DNA of 64,000 nt from Phoma sp. XZ068 (GCA_004835665.1 RBKR01000018.1:744001-808000); one strand, 5' to 3'; counted from the stretch's first letter, positions 1 through 11,541 are shown. Made by a program: numbers and translations. The notes: generated by a model not told the origin, from the letters alone.

Positions 1-631
1 TACCACTCGTCCACTCCCGGTGCATCTGGCTGTCTGGCTGCGTATCGCCGGGGGCGTCCATGTTGGCAAAGCTGTGGTACATCTTGGGTGCATTGACCGC
101 GTCGGCCATTGGCGCCGTACTCAAGGGTGCGCTGTTTGGGAGGCTAGGTTTGACATGGTACGTATTTGTCGAGGCGTTCAGGTTCGTATTCGTGGAGTTC
201 GCGGAGACGCGTCGTGCGGACGGAGCGTGTTCGGGCGCGACGGGAAGCAGCTGCGGGACGGCGCCGAGCAGTGGATGCGGTGGAACAGTGAACGTCGATG
301 CAGGCGCGGACACGGTCGAACCGTGGCTCTCAGTGGAGGTGGTCAAGTGAAGGCCCTGCTCGCTGCCTGCGCGCTGCCTGAGCGCCTGCGAAAGCTGTGA
401 TGGGTCCTGTGGCGGAGATGGTCAGCAAGAAGAGGGCCGAATCATGCAGCCGATCGATTGCAAGGGTCTCGCGCGCTGAGGCAGGGGTAATTCCACAAAT
501 GCATGCAGAAAGCGACAACTCACATCGTACAAGACTTCGCTAAGCAGCGTGAAGGCCTGAGAGTCGGCCATGGCGGCAACATACTTTCGGGCGTCGAGTC
601 CGTGGGTTGTGGTTGGCATCACGTCTGACAT
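1..631 (-). CDS. Partial hypothetical protein, cut by left edge
   Basis: Minus-strand gene whose 3' part lies beyond the left edge. I read two exons: 631 down to 524 (36 codons from the ATG at 629-631) and 406 down to the edge. The intron, 407-523, starts GTGAGT and ends CCACAG. The join is in phase and the second exon stays open for all of its 135 codons to the edge, which supports real coding. The visible product begins MSDVMPTTTHGLDARKYV, continues through a short helical-looking segment (AAMADSQAFTLLSEVLYD), then becomes a Ser/Thr/Pro/Ala-rich, probably disordered region. I see no domain I can name; a regulatory protein is possible but unproven. An in-frame TTG lies further upstream, so the ATG is preferred. 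Confidence 0.55.
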
Positions 632-930
632 GCCCTGCGGGGACAATTCGAGTCGCGCCGTCGCGTCGCGTATCCACGTGCGCGCCTTCCACGTTTTTTC
701 TGTCTGCCTGGACTCGATGACATCAACGACAGCTGAGACACCGTTCCTGCATCAGCTTCAGAGCATAGCTCTCTGTAGTGTTGCAACATATGGACGTCTC
801 CGAACTAGCCAAATCGACATGTAATTTCAAGGTTACGTGAAAGCCGGCCAAAGTGAACCAGTAAGTCTTTTGCTGCCTAGTCTATCTCAACGCCGGTCTA
901 TGCATGGTATCTCGGTTGTTCATCAAGTCA

Positions 931-2409
931 TCAGGTCCTCCTCTTTGAATTGGCGTTCTTGCCGGCGCCAACCTTGGGTCGGCCTCCAGCCCTTCCACGG
1001 TCACCAGTCAGGATGCCTGGCAGGTAATCCTCATCCATCAGGTCCCTGGTCTTCTCCCTCTTGTCCTTGTTCATCTGCATCATGTACTCCTTCTGATCTT
1101 CCGCAAGAATCAAGTCCCTACCCCATCCTCCCTTTCCTCCTCCAAGGCCACTCCACTTGGTGTTTGCAGTACCTGCGATAGGCTTGGGAATGCTGTACTT
1201 ATCGCCACGCTTGTTGTACGTGTAGTTCTTCGCAAGGTGGATGTGGAACTCGCCCTTCGCATTTGTGCTGCAAGAGACTCGTGCAAGCGTGGCTCCACCA
1301 CAACGCGGGCAGAACTGCTTGCTCATGTCTTTGACAATTTGGAAGCAGGCGTGGCAGCGAAGGACCTTGGAAGAAAGCTTCTTGATGCGCTGCATGTTGG
1401 TGGTGATGAGCTTGAGGTTCATTTGGAGAAGCACGTTCTGCATCGCGAAATCGATAGTCATGGTTGCCACGTCCATCTGGGTGGGGCCCTGAGTGCGGAC
1501 ATCAGCCTGAAGGCCCGAGTCCTTGACTTGGTGTTCAGGGAGGTTGGTTTCCGTGATCCATTCGCCATCGTCATCCTCATCATCCGATGCAGGAGGAGTA
1601 GGCTGTTGTTGGGGTTCCGAAGCTGACGAGATGTTAAGGGAGGATAGCTCTTGCTCGAGAGAGTCGGCGGCCGGTGCAGCGTCAGCTTGTTGCTGCGTGG
1701 ACTCTGGGGTGCTTTCAACCTCACTAGGCTTCTCCTCTGTGGGCAAAGATGCTGGTTGTTCAACATCCTGCACTACAGGCTCCTCAGACTGTTGCTGGGG
1801 CTCGGCCTCAGTCGCTGGCAGCTCGACAATGATCTCGTTCTGTACTTGCTCCGGCTTGTTGTTTTTCTTGTTTTGACCCTTTGACTTCTTCGAGGACTTC
1901 TTAGACTTGGTCACAGTCGACCAGTCGTCCTCCTCGTCAACCTGGCCACTTTCCAATGTTGCCTGATCTTGAGCTGCCTTGGCCGCATCCTTCGCCTCTT
2001 TCAGCTTGCGCGCCTCCTCTTCCTCCTCAGGTCGCAGCTTGATCGGGCCCTTCGGCACAGACCTCAAACCCCAGTCTCCGCCATTTCTTTCGCAATGAAT
2101 CTCATACGCGAGCGCCAAGATCCCCAAATCCTGTCTGCTCAATACGGCATGATCGCCTGTCTTTTTACTGAAGGCGATGACTGCATCGTAGCTTGCCGGG
2201 CTGGGATTGCGAATCTTCAGAAATGGCATCAGCGTGGTGTTCACGCGCATCCTAGTTGCCTCATCCCGGATTTCGGAGATGATAGCTGGCGTGGTGTAGA
2301 GCTCCTCAGCAGAGTTAATGATCGTTGAAATTGAGACAACATTCTTGATCAGTGGGCCAGTATCCAAAATAAGCGAATGGATAGGCTTCTGGGTTGGTTC
2401 GACAGCCAT
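931..2409 (-). CDS. NOB1: NOB1, endonuclease that matures 18S rRNA
   Basis: Intronless 492-residue protein. NOB1 cuts 20S pre-rRNA at site D in late cytoplasmic pre-40S particles to give 18S rRNA. The N-terminal PIN domain begins with HSLILDTGPLI, where Asp16 is the expected metal-binding acidic residue. A Zn-ribbon follows with Cys352, 355, 367 and 370 (RCHACF ... FCPRCGG), and the C-terminal segment has the family's Gly-rich GLGGGKGGWGRD and DYLPG motifs. Between PIN and Zn-ribbon lies a long Glu/Gln/Ser/Lys-rich disordered linker, as is usual in fungal NOB1. The start is the ATG at 2407-2409; the open frame runs 25 codons further upstream to a GTG that I reject because NOB1 proteins begin just before the PIN domain. 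Confidence 0.95.
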   Translation of the reverse strand: MAVEPTQKPIHSLILDTGPLIKNVVSISTIINSAEELYTTPAIISEIRDEATRMRVNTTLMPFLKIRNPSPASYDAVIAFSKKTGDHAVLSRQDLGILALAYEIHCERNGGDWGLRSVPKGPIKLRPEEEEEARKLKEAKDAAKAAQDQATLESGQVDEEDDWSTVTKSKKSSKKSKGQNKKNNKPEQVQNEIIVELPATEAEPQQQSEEPVVQDVEQPASLPTEEKPSEVESTPESTQQQADAAPAADSLEQELSSLNISSASEPQQQPTPPASDDEDDDGEWITETNLPEHQVKDSGLQADVRTQGPTQMDVATMTIDFAMQNVLLQMNLKLITTNMQRIKKLSSKVLRCHACFQIVKDMSKQFCPRCGGATLARVSCSTNAKGEFHIHLAKNYTYNKRGDKYSIPKPIAGTANTKWSGLGGGKGGWGRDLILAEDQKEYMMQMNKDKREKTRDLMDEDYLPGILTGDRGRAGGRPKVGAGKNANSKRRT

Positions 2410-5400
2410 TTTGACGACAGAAAATGGCGACAGTTCGGTATTGCGATACCTTGGGACGGGCCTACACTCGATAGTCCTTTTCACTTCTGGCAGCGCAGAT
2501 GTTGTTGTTGTTGAAAAAGTTTGTCTTAATTGTCACGAAAATTCACAGCAGTGGCGCGGGGCGACAAATTTGGGAAGGCACTAACGGCTTTCGGCTTGGC
2601 GTCTGAGTGAGCAGCAATGCGTCGAGAGGTCTGTCCGCAAATCTAGCTCCCGCAAAGTCACTTTCAACAACCAGGAACCCTGCATGCCCATCTTTGATTT
2701 CCGGTACGCAAGGCTGTAAGGTCTCACGCCATTCACGTCACTATGTTGAGTCGCATGACTCGCCGTTGAGCAGTTCGAGCGAGTCTTATTGATCCTAGCA
2801 CGCAATCATTAACGCTTTGCAGAATTCAAAGCTAGGTCAGGTGACAGCTCTGTGTATGCCCTCCGCGGGCCATATCTTCCGTACGAGCCCACCTGCTATA
2901 TCACCGGCTGTACAGGGATCTTGACGTCGCAGACAACGCGATCACCGCGCTCGGCAGATATGGAAGTGTGAATCGAGCACCAGAGTGCCTGCAGGCAAGA
3001 CCAGCCGTCTCTGGGTATTTGCTGGATATCCTAACTCCAGTGTTGATAACACACATACGGTTCTTTGGCTAAAGGCATTTGATGCTCAACGTATCACGGA
3101 TTTTGAAAGCCTATCCAAGGAAACCAAACTGTCGGGTCCAGGTCAAGCCTCTTCGCCACGGACCAGCCTAGTCTCCAGCTCCACTTACACGACACGCTGC
3201 TTGGTCCAAGAAGCGACGCCGATGATAACCACTCCATGCAAGACCTTTCAGACTATGGCTGTATCAAATGAGTCTCACTGCATTCGCCTTTCTTTTCGTC
3301 TCATCGTTCAATGCCAAGATATGAACATATAACGGCCACAGTCATCGGCTGATTCGTGGCGTTGCTGGCCGATCGTCTGCGTTTGAATGGTTCCGAGCGA
3401 ACGACCGGCCGGAGAAGCTGGTTCCATGAGCAGTCCACGGGGCGCTTATCGATCGCTGAAATGTGCTCAAGGCTCTACCCGTATCGGCTCCGCGGACCAT
3501 CACACAACCGGGGATAGATGTCTACGCTTCCGAGCCGAATGATGCTCTTGCGTAGGTTCTGGCGTCGAACGCTAATTGGGCCTGTCTCGCAGAAGCCTTG
3601 AAGCAAGCAGGACACTCGCTCGAGAAAGGTCTCCTAACGAGCTGTAGCAGCCATTCAGACGTTCTTGTGACGTAGCCACAGAAGTCGACTGGCAACACGG
3701 GCGAGCGAGGGCTCTGCATTGCTATGCCACAAATCCCAGCTATCATATCGCGCCATGTGCGTGTTGTTCATCCATGTGCACTGGACGGGGGTGCATTGTC
3801 AACACCCATGCTGCATCCGCCCATTGTATGATGCTTAAATCAACGAGATGTTACTGATCGATGTTGGAAGCCGGGATATGCGTTCGCTCGGCTGCCGGAA
3901 AGTGCGGGTTGGTCTGCTGGCAACCACTGAACCGACTGGCGTGGATCAGTCGCGTACGCATGACCTGGGGTGATGATGGGGTGTTTTGGGCGTCGTCGAC
4001 CGGTGAGTATCTGCTCGAGTTTGCCATGGACGGGATGCAGTCTATATGAGCGAGGCCGGGCACCAAGACCTCGTCTCCGGTGAGCGACGGAGCGTCCCAT
4101 GCAGGTGCTTTCAGATCAATCAGGAAATTGCTGAGTCGGGGAAATGGGACAGCAGCCGCTGCAACCGAGCGACGCCCTTGACAGTATCGATTCTAGTTTT
4201 GTCAGACACGTTCGCCAATGTGAGCTGAGAACGGCTTCCCATGAGGTGAGCGAGGCCATTGAGAAGGCAAAAACGAGGCAACCATGCAGGACGAGAGCCC
4301 TTCGCACGCTATTCCTTTGCCATACCAGCACTTAGCGTGACCGACCCTCGGGCTTGCAGTGCTCTACTTAATCTTCGAAATCCCGCAGCTTCGTAACTCG
4401 GCTCATCAACCTGGCAAAAACTTAAAGTGCCAAAACGACTCTATCAGTCTGTAGGCTGCCCTTCATCCGGATTCGACATTTACCGTCTTAAAGCACCTGA
4501 TTGTTGCAGTTAGCGCGCGCGCAGATAGTAGCTTCCGTTGAATCAACGCGACGGTCCGCTTATGACCCCTCTCGCCGCAAAGCAGAGCCGCATTTCTTTT
4601 CCCATCACCTACGCCCATTCGTCCCGAGGCTGGCTTTCGCCAGGCTGTGGAACCCAGGAGATATTAGAGCTGACGACTAGATCGGAGACACCTCGCCGAG
4701 TGTGTCTTTCATCCGTCCCAACGAAGCTGCTGTTGGGCCTCTCCGCATGACGATGCAGCACACTCGGCATGTATTTCGCGAACCCACATGCCACAGCCAG
4801 AGTCGAGCATTTACTGGATGCGACCTACGGCGCTGTGACTGCATGGCTGGGCCATCCTTCGCGGAGCACCATGACCGCCTATCCTAGGACTTCTACCGCA
4901 ACCGGCATAGATACTGGCGCTCCACTGAAGCCGGCGCCCACCTACCCTGCTTTGGGCTGGCTCTTCCGTCTCTTTGGTTGGCCAAGAGTATGCACCACAA
5001 CAACCCATGTTGTTGCACCACACCCAGCAGGATCCCCGGCCGCTCAGCGCATTGCTTCCTTGGCTGACATGTGTAATAGCAGAGAAGGCCTTATGGCCCT
5101 GTGTATACTTCAAGTCGAGACCGGACGACTCTCTATTGAAGAATCGAAGACGTCTGGAAGTACCCGCTCAGCTTGCAGACAAAAGTGTTCCCTTGGTCGA
5201 TTTCATACGACCCTCCGCATCACCAGCCGTATACGGATACGGCACGCGCGCATCCGAGTTATACATCTGGCGGGGTAAAGGGAATATCGTAGGATGCTGT
5301 CCAGTCGTTTAGGGTCTGCAGCCCATGCATCACCGCTCTGCCGTCATGACAGTCCGCGGCCTTGATTCAGCTTATCAGAGCCCGGAAAGCAATGTGGTGA

Positions 5401-5685
5401 CTAACCTCGTCGGCTGACACTAGGACTAGCATGCATTCCTTTTTCGGCGTCCTTGAGCAGAGCCGCATGGCGAGCTTGAATGATAAAGCACGAGCATTAT
5501 TGAGGAGATGAAGGCACACAGTGGAGCATATCGGGAGCGCCTGCGGAGAATCTCATACCATCCAATTGCCACGAAGGGCCAATAAGCGTACTTCAATATA
5601 CAGCAAGCAATGGTTAGTAGCTGGTGCTTGTTTTTCCGAGACTGCTGTTGACACAGTTCTATCTTAGACATCCTTCATTTTCCAG
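2410..5685. other. Gene-poor stretch, no supported gene
   Basis: About 3.3 kb with only short, unsupported open frames on both strands (the longest is 169 codons at 4769-5278, with no domain, no splice partner and no protein-like composition). It includes the 5' flank of NOB1. I see no transposon ends, long repeats or RNA genes. Confidence 0.5.
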
Positions 5686-6433
5686 TTGAACGAAGTACGG
5701 GAGCACCCAAGTGTTGCAGAATCCACAGACGCCAACGGACACTGGACACCATCGCACGTGCCGGGGCACAATCAGCCAGTTACGGAAGGCGTGTCGGGTA
5801 TTTGGTGGATGTGCAACGGACGCCAGATATGGGCCATTAACGAGACTCAACTCCCAGGAGGAATGCAGCTCTGGAAGACTCATTCCGTATTCTTCAGCGG
5901 CGGGTACGGCTTCCGCGTGTTGCGTGGCAATGCTATCAGTCCGCCCGACGACGAGGTGTATCATCCTCTTGCATTCGAGCATGACGACAGAGACGCCTGC
6001 TCCTCTTACCTGACCAACGTCATGCAGCACCCGACTCTTCGTTGTCAGAGATCAGACCAGACCTGGACAAGGATGCTCCTGCCCAACACCTACCACGGAC
6101 CCTTGACCGACGTACCACGGTACGGAGGCTTGAAGGGAGAGTTACCCATCTTCCTGGCCCTTATAGCGTTTTCCATGCCACAAAATCTGTTGCCGACATA
6201 CCTGCCTTCCATGATGCAAAACGGCATGTGGCAGCAGTTCAACATGGCCAATGGATGTACGTATATCAATCTATGAACCTGTAACACCTGCTTTGAGCTT
6301 ACACGAACAACCAGGGACTCACAAGCGGGGTGTCGTCGTCACGGTCTACACGTACTCCCCTACAGTCGGAGGATCCTCAGCTGCACAACTTGAGCATCTC
6401 GAGGACGGCCCAGGGCAGCGGTACTTTTGTTGA
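5686..6433 (+). CDS. Probable orphan protein, 5' end unresolved
   Basis: Two exons can be joined. The first is 5686-6256, entered by a TTTTCCAG acceptor. It is followed by an intron 6257-6314 (GTACGT ... CAACCAG), then 6315-6433 ending in TGA. The join is in phase and turns the codon across it into Trp, and the frame then stays open to a natural stop. Together they encode about 230 residues, rich in Trp, Cys and His in the first half (IWWMCNGRQIWAINET) and with a hydrophobic patch near the exon 1 end. The true start is not clear: the only nearby upstream donor, GTTAGT after an ATG at 5609, would leave a one-codon first exon, and the first internal ATG is at 5810. No family is recognised. It sits alone in a gene-poor region, so a degraded gene is also possible. 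Confidence 0.4.
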
Positions 6434-7012
6434 TTGCAAGGCGTCGTCAGCATGCCCTCGTTGCCAAGACTCACACGCTGCTCCCAATATACGTTATCTT
6501 ATCTGATCGACTCATCTGCGGTGCGGATGCTCTCATGACCTGTCGTTCTGATTGGCGTTAGGCTGTACCTGTTTGGTCCTGGTTGTAAGTTCCTCGACAC
6601 TAAATTGTCCCTGTCGACGTTGCGCTTTTTTCCCATGGCGAGATTGTCTCCGTATATAGCTCAGATAGTCGTACGTGATCAATTTCACCTCACTTCTGCA
6701 TAAGGGCTTAGGATGCTGCAATCACACTCATGCTGTCATATATACTCACATTCATGCTGTTCATACATACGACACTGTCTGCTGTAGATTACACTATGCA
6801 CAATAGTCTAGCATTCAGGCATATCCAATACGTACTGTGCGTGCTGCTACATGTCCAAACATATCTTCGTGGTGAGATCCGAAACTCCGCCCAATGCTAT
6901 GCGAAACACCCCCGTCTGGGAGTGGTCTGGTATACAGTACAATTACACTTCCATGCCTCCTTCTCTTCTAATTTTATACAGATTCAATGTTTCTTGCGAA
7001 GCGTAGTCGTGT
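6434..7012. other. Intergenic, nothing seen
   Basis: A 579-base AT-richer stretch between two gene 3' ends (orphan on plus, TIM22 on minus). The open frames are short and unsupported. Confidence 0.6.
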
Positions 7013-7954
7013 CTAGGCAATAGGTTTGCTGCGCTCGTCCTCGGGCATTCGCTGGGCGCTGTTAGCTCTATTCACACCTGTGCACTACTTCCCCCCTCCA
7101 AAAGGGGTGTAAAGAAAAGTTAGATGCAGTTGGACGTACCATATACGCATCAATTGCGGCCGAAAACACGGCAAAGCCTGCACATCCCACCGCTACCGCC
7201 TGCGGCCCTGCGTTCCGCGCCAACACACCGCCCGTCAGACACCCGCCCGCGACACCATTCCAGAGGTCGTTCTTCGCGCGTAGACCCTCGATTGCGCACT
7301 CGGTGCCGGAGAAGATGGCGCCGACTTTGGCGAAGTTCTTACCTGAGGATACGGACGAGCGGTACATGTCGCGCAGGCCGTGCTTGAGCTGCTGTTTGAG
7401 CGGGAGGTCGGTGATGCCTGCGGTGGCGGTGGGCGAGATGACGGAGGCGGAGGCTGTCGCGGCGGATGATGGGGTGGAGGAGACGGCTTGTGTGGCTGCT
7501 GCGGTGGGGAGTGTGGAGGAGGCTGTCGAGGCGCTTGTGGCGGCGGCTTTGACGGCGTTGGTGATCGGGGTGCCTGCTGGTTTCGCAGCGGTGGTGGCCG
7601 CAGAGGCTGTCGATGGGGAAGTGGATGTTGCGGCGCCTGCGGCGACGGGCGAGGGGTTTGCGGTCGGGAGGGGTTGGCCCATGGGCGTGTCGTAGCGCAT
7701 CGAGGCCATGAAGAGTCCGAACATGGCTCCCAGGCCGCCGCCCATGACGCCTGCCATGACGGTTTTGCCGGCGCAGGATTCCATGGTCGCTTGGATCTGG
7801 GATGCGGATTAGTCTCTGTGGTGTCGCGATGGCAGTGAGAGAGCGTTTGGTGAGCGGCGCATACCATTTTTGTCATTTGCACTTCTTGCTCTGACATGCC
7901 CGCCGTTGGGTTCATGCCGGCCATCATGCCGTTGGGATTCTGCGGGAGCGCCAT
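7013..7954 (-). CDS. TIM22: TIM22, carrier translocase of inner mitochondrial membrane
   Basis: Three exons on the minus strand: 7865-7954, 7140-7796 and 7013-7051, giving 261 residues. The introns are GTATGC...CCCAG (67 bases) and GTACGT...CGCCCAG (88 bases), both in phase 0. The product is the pore-forming subunit that inserts multispanning carrier proteins into the inner membrane. Visible features are an N-terminal helix (SEQEVQMTKMIQATMESCAG), a Gly-rich first membrane segment (GVMGGGLGAMFGLFMASM), and Tim17/22/23-type segments (KVGAIFSGTECAIEGLR, NGVAGGCLTGGVLA, VGCAGFAVFSAAIDAYM). The tail RMPEDERSKPIA depends on the last splice; without it the frame runs into an unrelated end. It is longer than yeast Tim22 because an Ala/Ser/Thr/Pro-rich insert of about 80 residues separates the first membrane segment from the rest. 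Confidence 0.93.
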
Positions 7955-8475
7955 GTTGTTCTGTGTAGCGCGAGCGAAGGAACGACCGCTGGGAGGAGGG
8001 TGAGAAAGATGACGAGGGAGGGTTGAGGATTGTTGGTGATGCGACGCGATATCGCTGCGCGGCAACTCAACTTTTGCGGAGAACACGGAGGTCCCGACGG
8101 GGCACGTGCTGCACCTGTCAGCCTTGCCTTCGACTCGTCAAGAACAGGACAAAACTAGACAAACAGCGCAAGCATACGCACAAGCGGCACCTTTCGTTGC
8201 AAAGATCTCATAGTTCAAGGTAAGTTGAAGAATAATATGTAATTTGTCTCGAAGTCTTATGCTATGCTTCTATATCTACTATCTGCCAATGCTAACTATA
8301 TGCCAACGGCAACCACGAACGCCTGTTTCGTCATGCTTCCTGAAGTGCTGTCTACAAGCCACCGTGCTAAGTCTCCCCCTCTAGTTGAATATAATAAATA
8401 GACATTCGTTTAGACATTTTGGTCTAGATGCGTAGCGTCGTCAATATGTAAGTCATCTGTACGGATCATTCGTCA
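7955..8475. other. TIM22 promoter side and 3' end of next gene
   Basis: A 521-base spacer between two minus-strand genes. It must hold the TIM22 promoter and the 3' UTR of the DUF4048-like gene. I see no distinct element. Confidence 0.5.
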
Positions 8476-10140
8476 TTAGATAAGGTTACCGGGCGATCCC
8501 GAGCGGCCGATGTAATCGCCCTGGGAGTGGCTGGAGAGCCTGGACTCCGGCGGCGGCGTGAGCTGCTTCTCCCACTCCTTCATCAAGTGCGAAGCGGTGC
8601 GCTTCAGGTTGGACGGCGACAGGTTGCCGAGGTCGGGCCACGGAATCGAGTTGCGCTTGGGGTCGCGTAATGCACTGGTGTCAGGCATGCTGGCAGAGCT
8701 GATGGTAGCCAGTGACGAGTGCTTCGAGTCGTGGCGGCGTGCGTGGTACTGGGAGCTGGCTTGGGAGCTGCCGACGGTAGATGACAGTGCGTCTGACTCG
8801 TCCGAGTCGTTGTGGGTATCTGTTGTCTTCGCAACAAAGGTGCCACTGGGACTATCCCAGTTATCCCAGTCTTCTTCGAAGCTGTCGCTGTTCCTGGCCG
8901 TCTGCTTTTCGGGGGTGCGGGTGGCCTTGGGCGCATGAGTTTTCTTGTTTACGGATGTGGTCTTGGGTTCACTCAAACCATGTTCTGACCAAAAGTCTTC
9001 TCCGATCGATTGTTTCTTCTGCACGGACTTTCTTGAGCTTGCCGACCGGTTCAGGGATGGCCTGCTGGCGGAGGTGTTTCGAATCACCTTAGCGGACGGA
9101 TCCCTGCTCTGTAGGGATCCAGAAGAATCTGCCGCCCCGTTGACGGCTTCGTCGCCCACGGTGGCCTGTCTGATGTCCTCAATGAAGGTGAACAACCCGT
9201 TGCTGAAATCAGACGCCAATTGCTTGCCAGTGCGCAGGATGTTGTCGCGCTGCATGTTAGGCAGGCCGCCAAGGTCGTTGCTCGTCACGTCGATGAGCTG
9301 CCTCGATAAATCAGACGACGTCGACGATCGGACAGGAGGCGTTGGTCGCTTGATGGTGGACTCTTCACAGCCAGCCGAAAGTGGCTGAGGGAATGATGGT
9401 GTATAGGCTCGGTCAGGCGACAACAGCGAGAGAGTGCGCAGGTGGCGCGATCCGCTGAAGACTTTCCTTTGAGAAGACTTGGTGTTGCTCAACAGCGCTT
9501 TCCTGCGCTCCATCTCGCGCTGCATCCACAGATTGCCTCCATCTTCATCATCATGCGCGGCATCGATGTTGGCAAGCGACGTGTTCAATGGCTGCAATTG
9601 GGCGACCTTGCGAACGTCGTTGCGTCGCTTGCTCGCTTCGTGGAGGGCGTAGTGCTTCTTCAAGGTCTTGAGGTCTTCTTCGGCTTTGCCAAGCTCTTCC
9701 TTGAGCTCGAGTACGTATCGCTCTTGCGCGGCAAGAACGGCGAGAATGTTGGTCTCGGGCGACGATGGTTGCGCCTCAGGTGAGGGGAGTGGTGATGGGG
9801 CTGCCATCCAGGATTGCGGTCGTGATCTGGGGGAGAAGACGGGTGAATTACTGCCAGCAGTAGGTTGAATTGGGAATTGTAACGACAGGCGCTTGCCTTG
9901 TCTGACGACATCGGCGTGCGACGTTGTCTTTGAACGAGCGTGAGAAGGCATGGAGGGCGGAGGGTCGGGATGGGAGAGGGTGGTCGAGGATGAAGAGGTA
10001 TCAGAGGCTCCGGTGTCCTGTCGAGAAATTCGGCGGCTGGCCCCTGATGGCGTGTCTAGCAGGGTAATGGACCGTTTCCGTGCGCGGTGCTCTGGGCGGT
10101 CCAGGGCCTTTGCGCCTTGAATGCTGGAACTCGAGTTCAT
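8476..10140 (-). CDS. DUF4048-like coiled-coil protein
   Basis: A single open frame encodes 554 residues from the ATG at 10138-10140. The order is: a basic Ser/Thr-rich N-terminus (KRSITLLD, then HARSKTTSHADVVRQGKRLS); a coiled coil at about 130-170 (LAVLAAQERYVLELKEEL); a conserved block with MQREMERRKALL and QRKVFSGSRHLRTLSLLSP; and a long Ser/Thr/Asp-rich disordered C-terminus ending near a helix (TASHLMKEWEKQLTPP). That block resembles the fungal DUF4048 family, of unknown function; the assignment is from memory of the motif. The same frame extends 75 codons upstream to an ATG at 10365, but that stretch is Leu-rich and unlike the rest, so I take the inner start. Confidence 0.75.
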   Translation of the reverse strand: MNSSSSIQGAKALDRPEHRARKRSITLLDTPSGASRRISRQDTGASDTSSSSTTLSHPDPPPSMPSHARSKTTSHADVVRQGKRLSLQFPIQPTAGSNSPVFSPRSRPQSWMAAPSPLPSPEAQPSSPETNILAVLAAQERYVLELKEELGKAEEDLKTLKKHYALHEASKRRNDVRKVAQLQPLNTSLANIDAAHDDEDGGNLWMQREMERRKALLSNTKSSQRKVFSGSRHLRTLSLLSPDRAYTPSFPQPLSAGCEESTIKRPTPPVRSSTSSDLSRQLIDVTSNDLGGLPNMQRDNILRTGKQLASDFSNGLFTFIEDIRQATVGDEAVNGAADSSGSLQSRDPSAKVIRNTSASRPSLNRSASSRKSVQKKQSIGEDFWSEHGLSEPKTTSVNKKTHAPKATRTPEKQTARNSDSFEEDWDNWDSPSGTFVAKTTDTHNDSDESDALSSTVGSSQASSQYHARRHDSKHSSLATISSASMPDTSALRDPKRNSIPWPDLGNLSPSNLKRTASHLMKEWEKQLTPPPESRLSSHSQGDYIGRSGSPGNLI

Positions 10141-11540
10141 TTCATGCTCCTTGGTGAGCATGCAGACAAAAGACGAGAGCTTCAGGCGTCGCGACAACCG
10201 GAGTAATATTAGTGCAGAGGTGGTTGGGTGGCTGCCGTTCAGTTCTAGGTATAGCGTCAGAAAGGCGACCGATAGGCTGGCCAGACGCAAGCAGCCTTTG
10301 GCCGAGTAGAGGATCCACGAGAACCACGCCTTCAGCAGAGTCGGGCTGGCATTGCAGGAACCCATTCCAGGCTCTTTGAAGCGTGCATTTCTCGAGGGTG
10401 GAAGAGGGGTCAGTTCGGATGATGGAGATTATGACACCGCAGCGATCCGTACCTTTTGTGATGCGTGAGTGCTCAGACCACTAAACAATGCAATTAGTCC
10501 CTGTGACACTATCCATGGACTGGCCTGCGGGGCTAGCGCGACTGAGGCGGGCGCAGCTACGCGTGGTGTGCTGACGGCGCGTCTGGTGAAAGTCGAGCAT
10601 TTTTGGTACGACGGCCTTTGACGTTCCTTCACCGCTGCGTGAGGCTACAGAGGAGCCACGGCCATCCAAGCCTGAAACTTATTTTCAGAGCCTCGATGGG
10701 GCACTTGGGCCTGCATCCATCTGGTATCCATCTGGTATCCATTTGACAGCACGAGCCCAAACTAGCCTGGGCCCGCCGTGTCTAGCAGTCAGTGATGAAA
10801 TCTGCTGCGCTGCCCCAGGATCAACGCGGCTTGCGCCCGTTTCCAGCTCATCATAAAACATGGATCTCGGCTCAGGCACAATGACTCCGTCCTCCGGTAA
10901 CCTGGGGACACGCCTCTCCGGAAATCTCCTGGTGGCTGTTGCTGCTGGTGACGATTGTTATTGGTCTGAGCGGCGCCCATTACCGCAGTCCACGCCAGGT
11001 ACGGCACCTCGGCCAGCAGCTTTCCCAAGAACGACCAATGAAGGCAGTGATAGTGGCCTGTCTGGGCAGCTGACAGGTCCGCATGCAACGAGACTTATGC
11101 AGGGCAAGTGTCCAAGCCCTTCGACAGGAATGAATCTGATGCAGGTACGGAGCCTGAGGCCGTCGTCTAGGACTGAGGCTCACCATAGGGGCGGCAAGCA
11201 CGACTCTCAGCTTCAACAGAGAAAAAAGTCTGCAACATGGAAACCCCATCTCTGACAGTTCCATCAAGATCGTTCTGTGCACCTGCGCGTGCGTTGACGA
11301 TCGTGCGCGGCGTTCATGGCGGTCCTGGCGGCGCGGGGCGAGCTGTTTATTGATAGCTTTGGCCGTTACCCTGGTTACCAGCTGCCTCGCGATTTGGATA
11401 TACTGTACCCACTTCACGGCTGTCATTCAGCTGCATCACCACCACTACCCTATTTCTATCCGAACTCGCTCTACCAAGGACTCCCGCCGTCCGCCACCCT
11501 CAACCTGGATTTCACCACCGATTGAACATCGCGAGCGCCT
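10141..11540. other. Divergent intergenic region
   Basis: About 1.4 kb between the DUF4048-like gene (minus) and the kinase gene (plus), so it should carry both promoters. Overlapping open frames on both strands (up to 148 codons) show no domain or splice support. An 11-base unit ATCCATCTGGT occurs twice in tandem, with a partial third copy, at 10715-10742. Confidence 0.5.
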
Positions 11541-11541
11541 G

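Noticed and set aside
2410..2484. Upstream extension of NOB1 to a GTG codon
   Set aside because: The PIN domain starts right after the ATG at 2409, and nuclear fungal genes rarely start at GTG.
4769..5278. 169-codon plus-strand frame in the left gene-poor region
   Set aside because: No domain, no signal peptide, no splice-linked continuation; composition looks random.
10141..10365. 75-codon upstream extension of the DUF4048-like protein
   Set aside because: Leu-rich, unlike the disordered N-terminus expected; may be leader sequence. Kept only as an alternative start.
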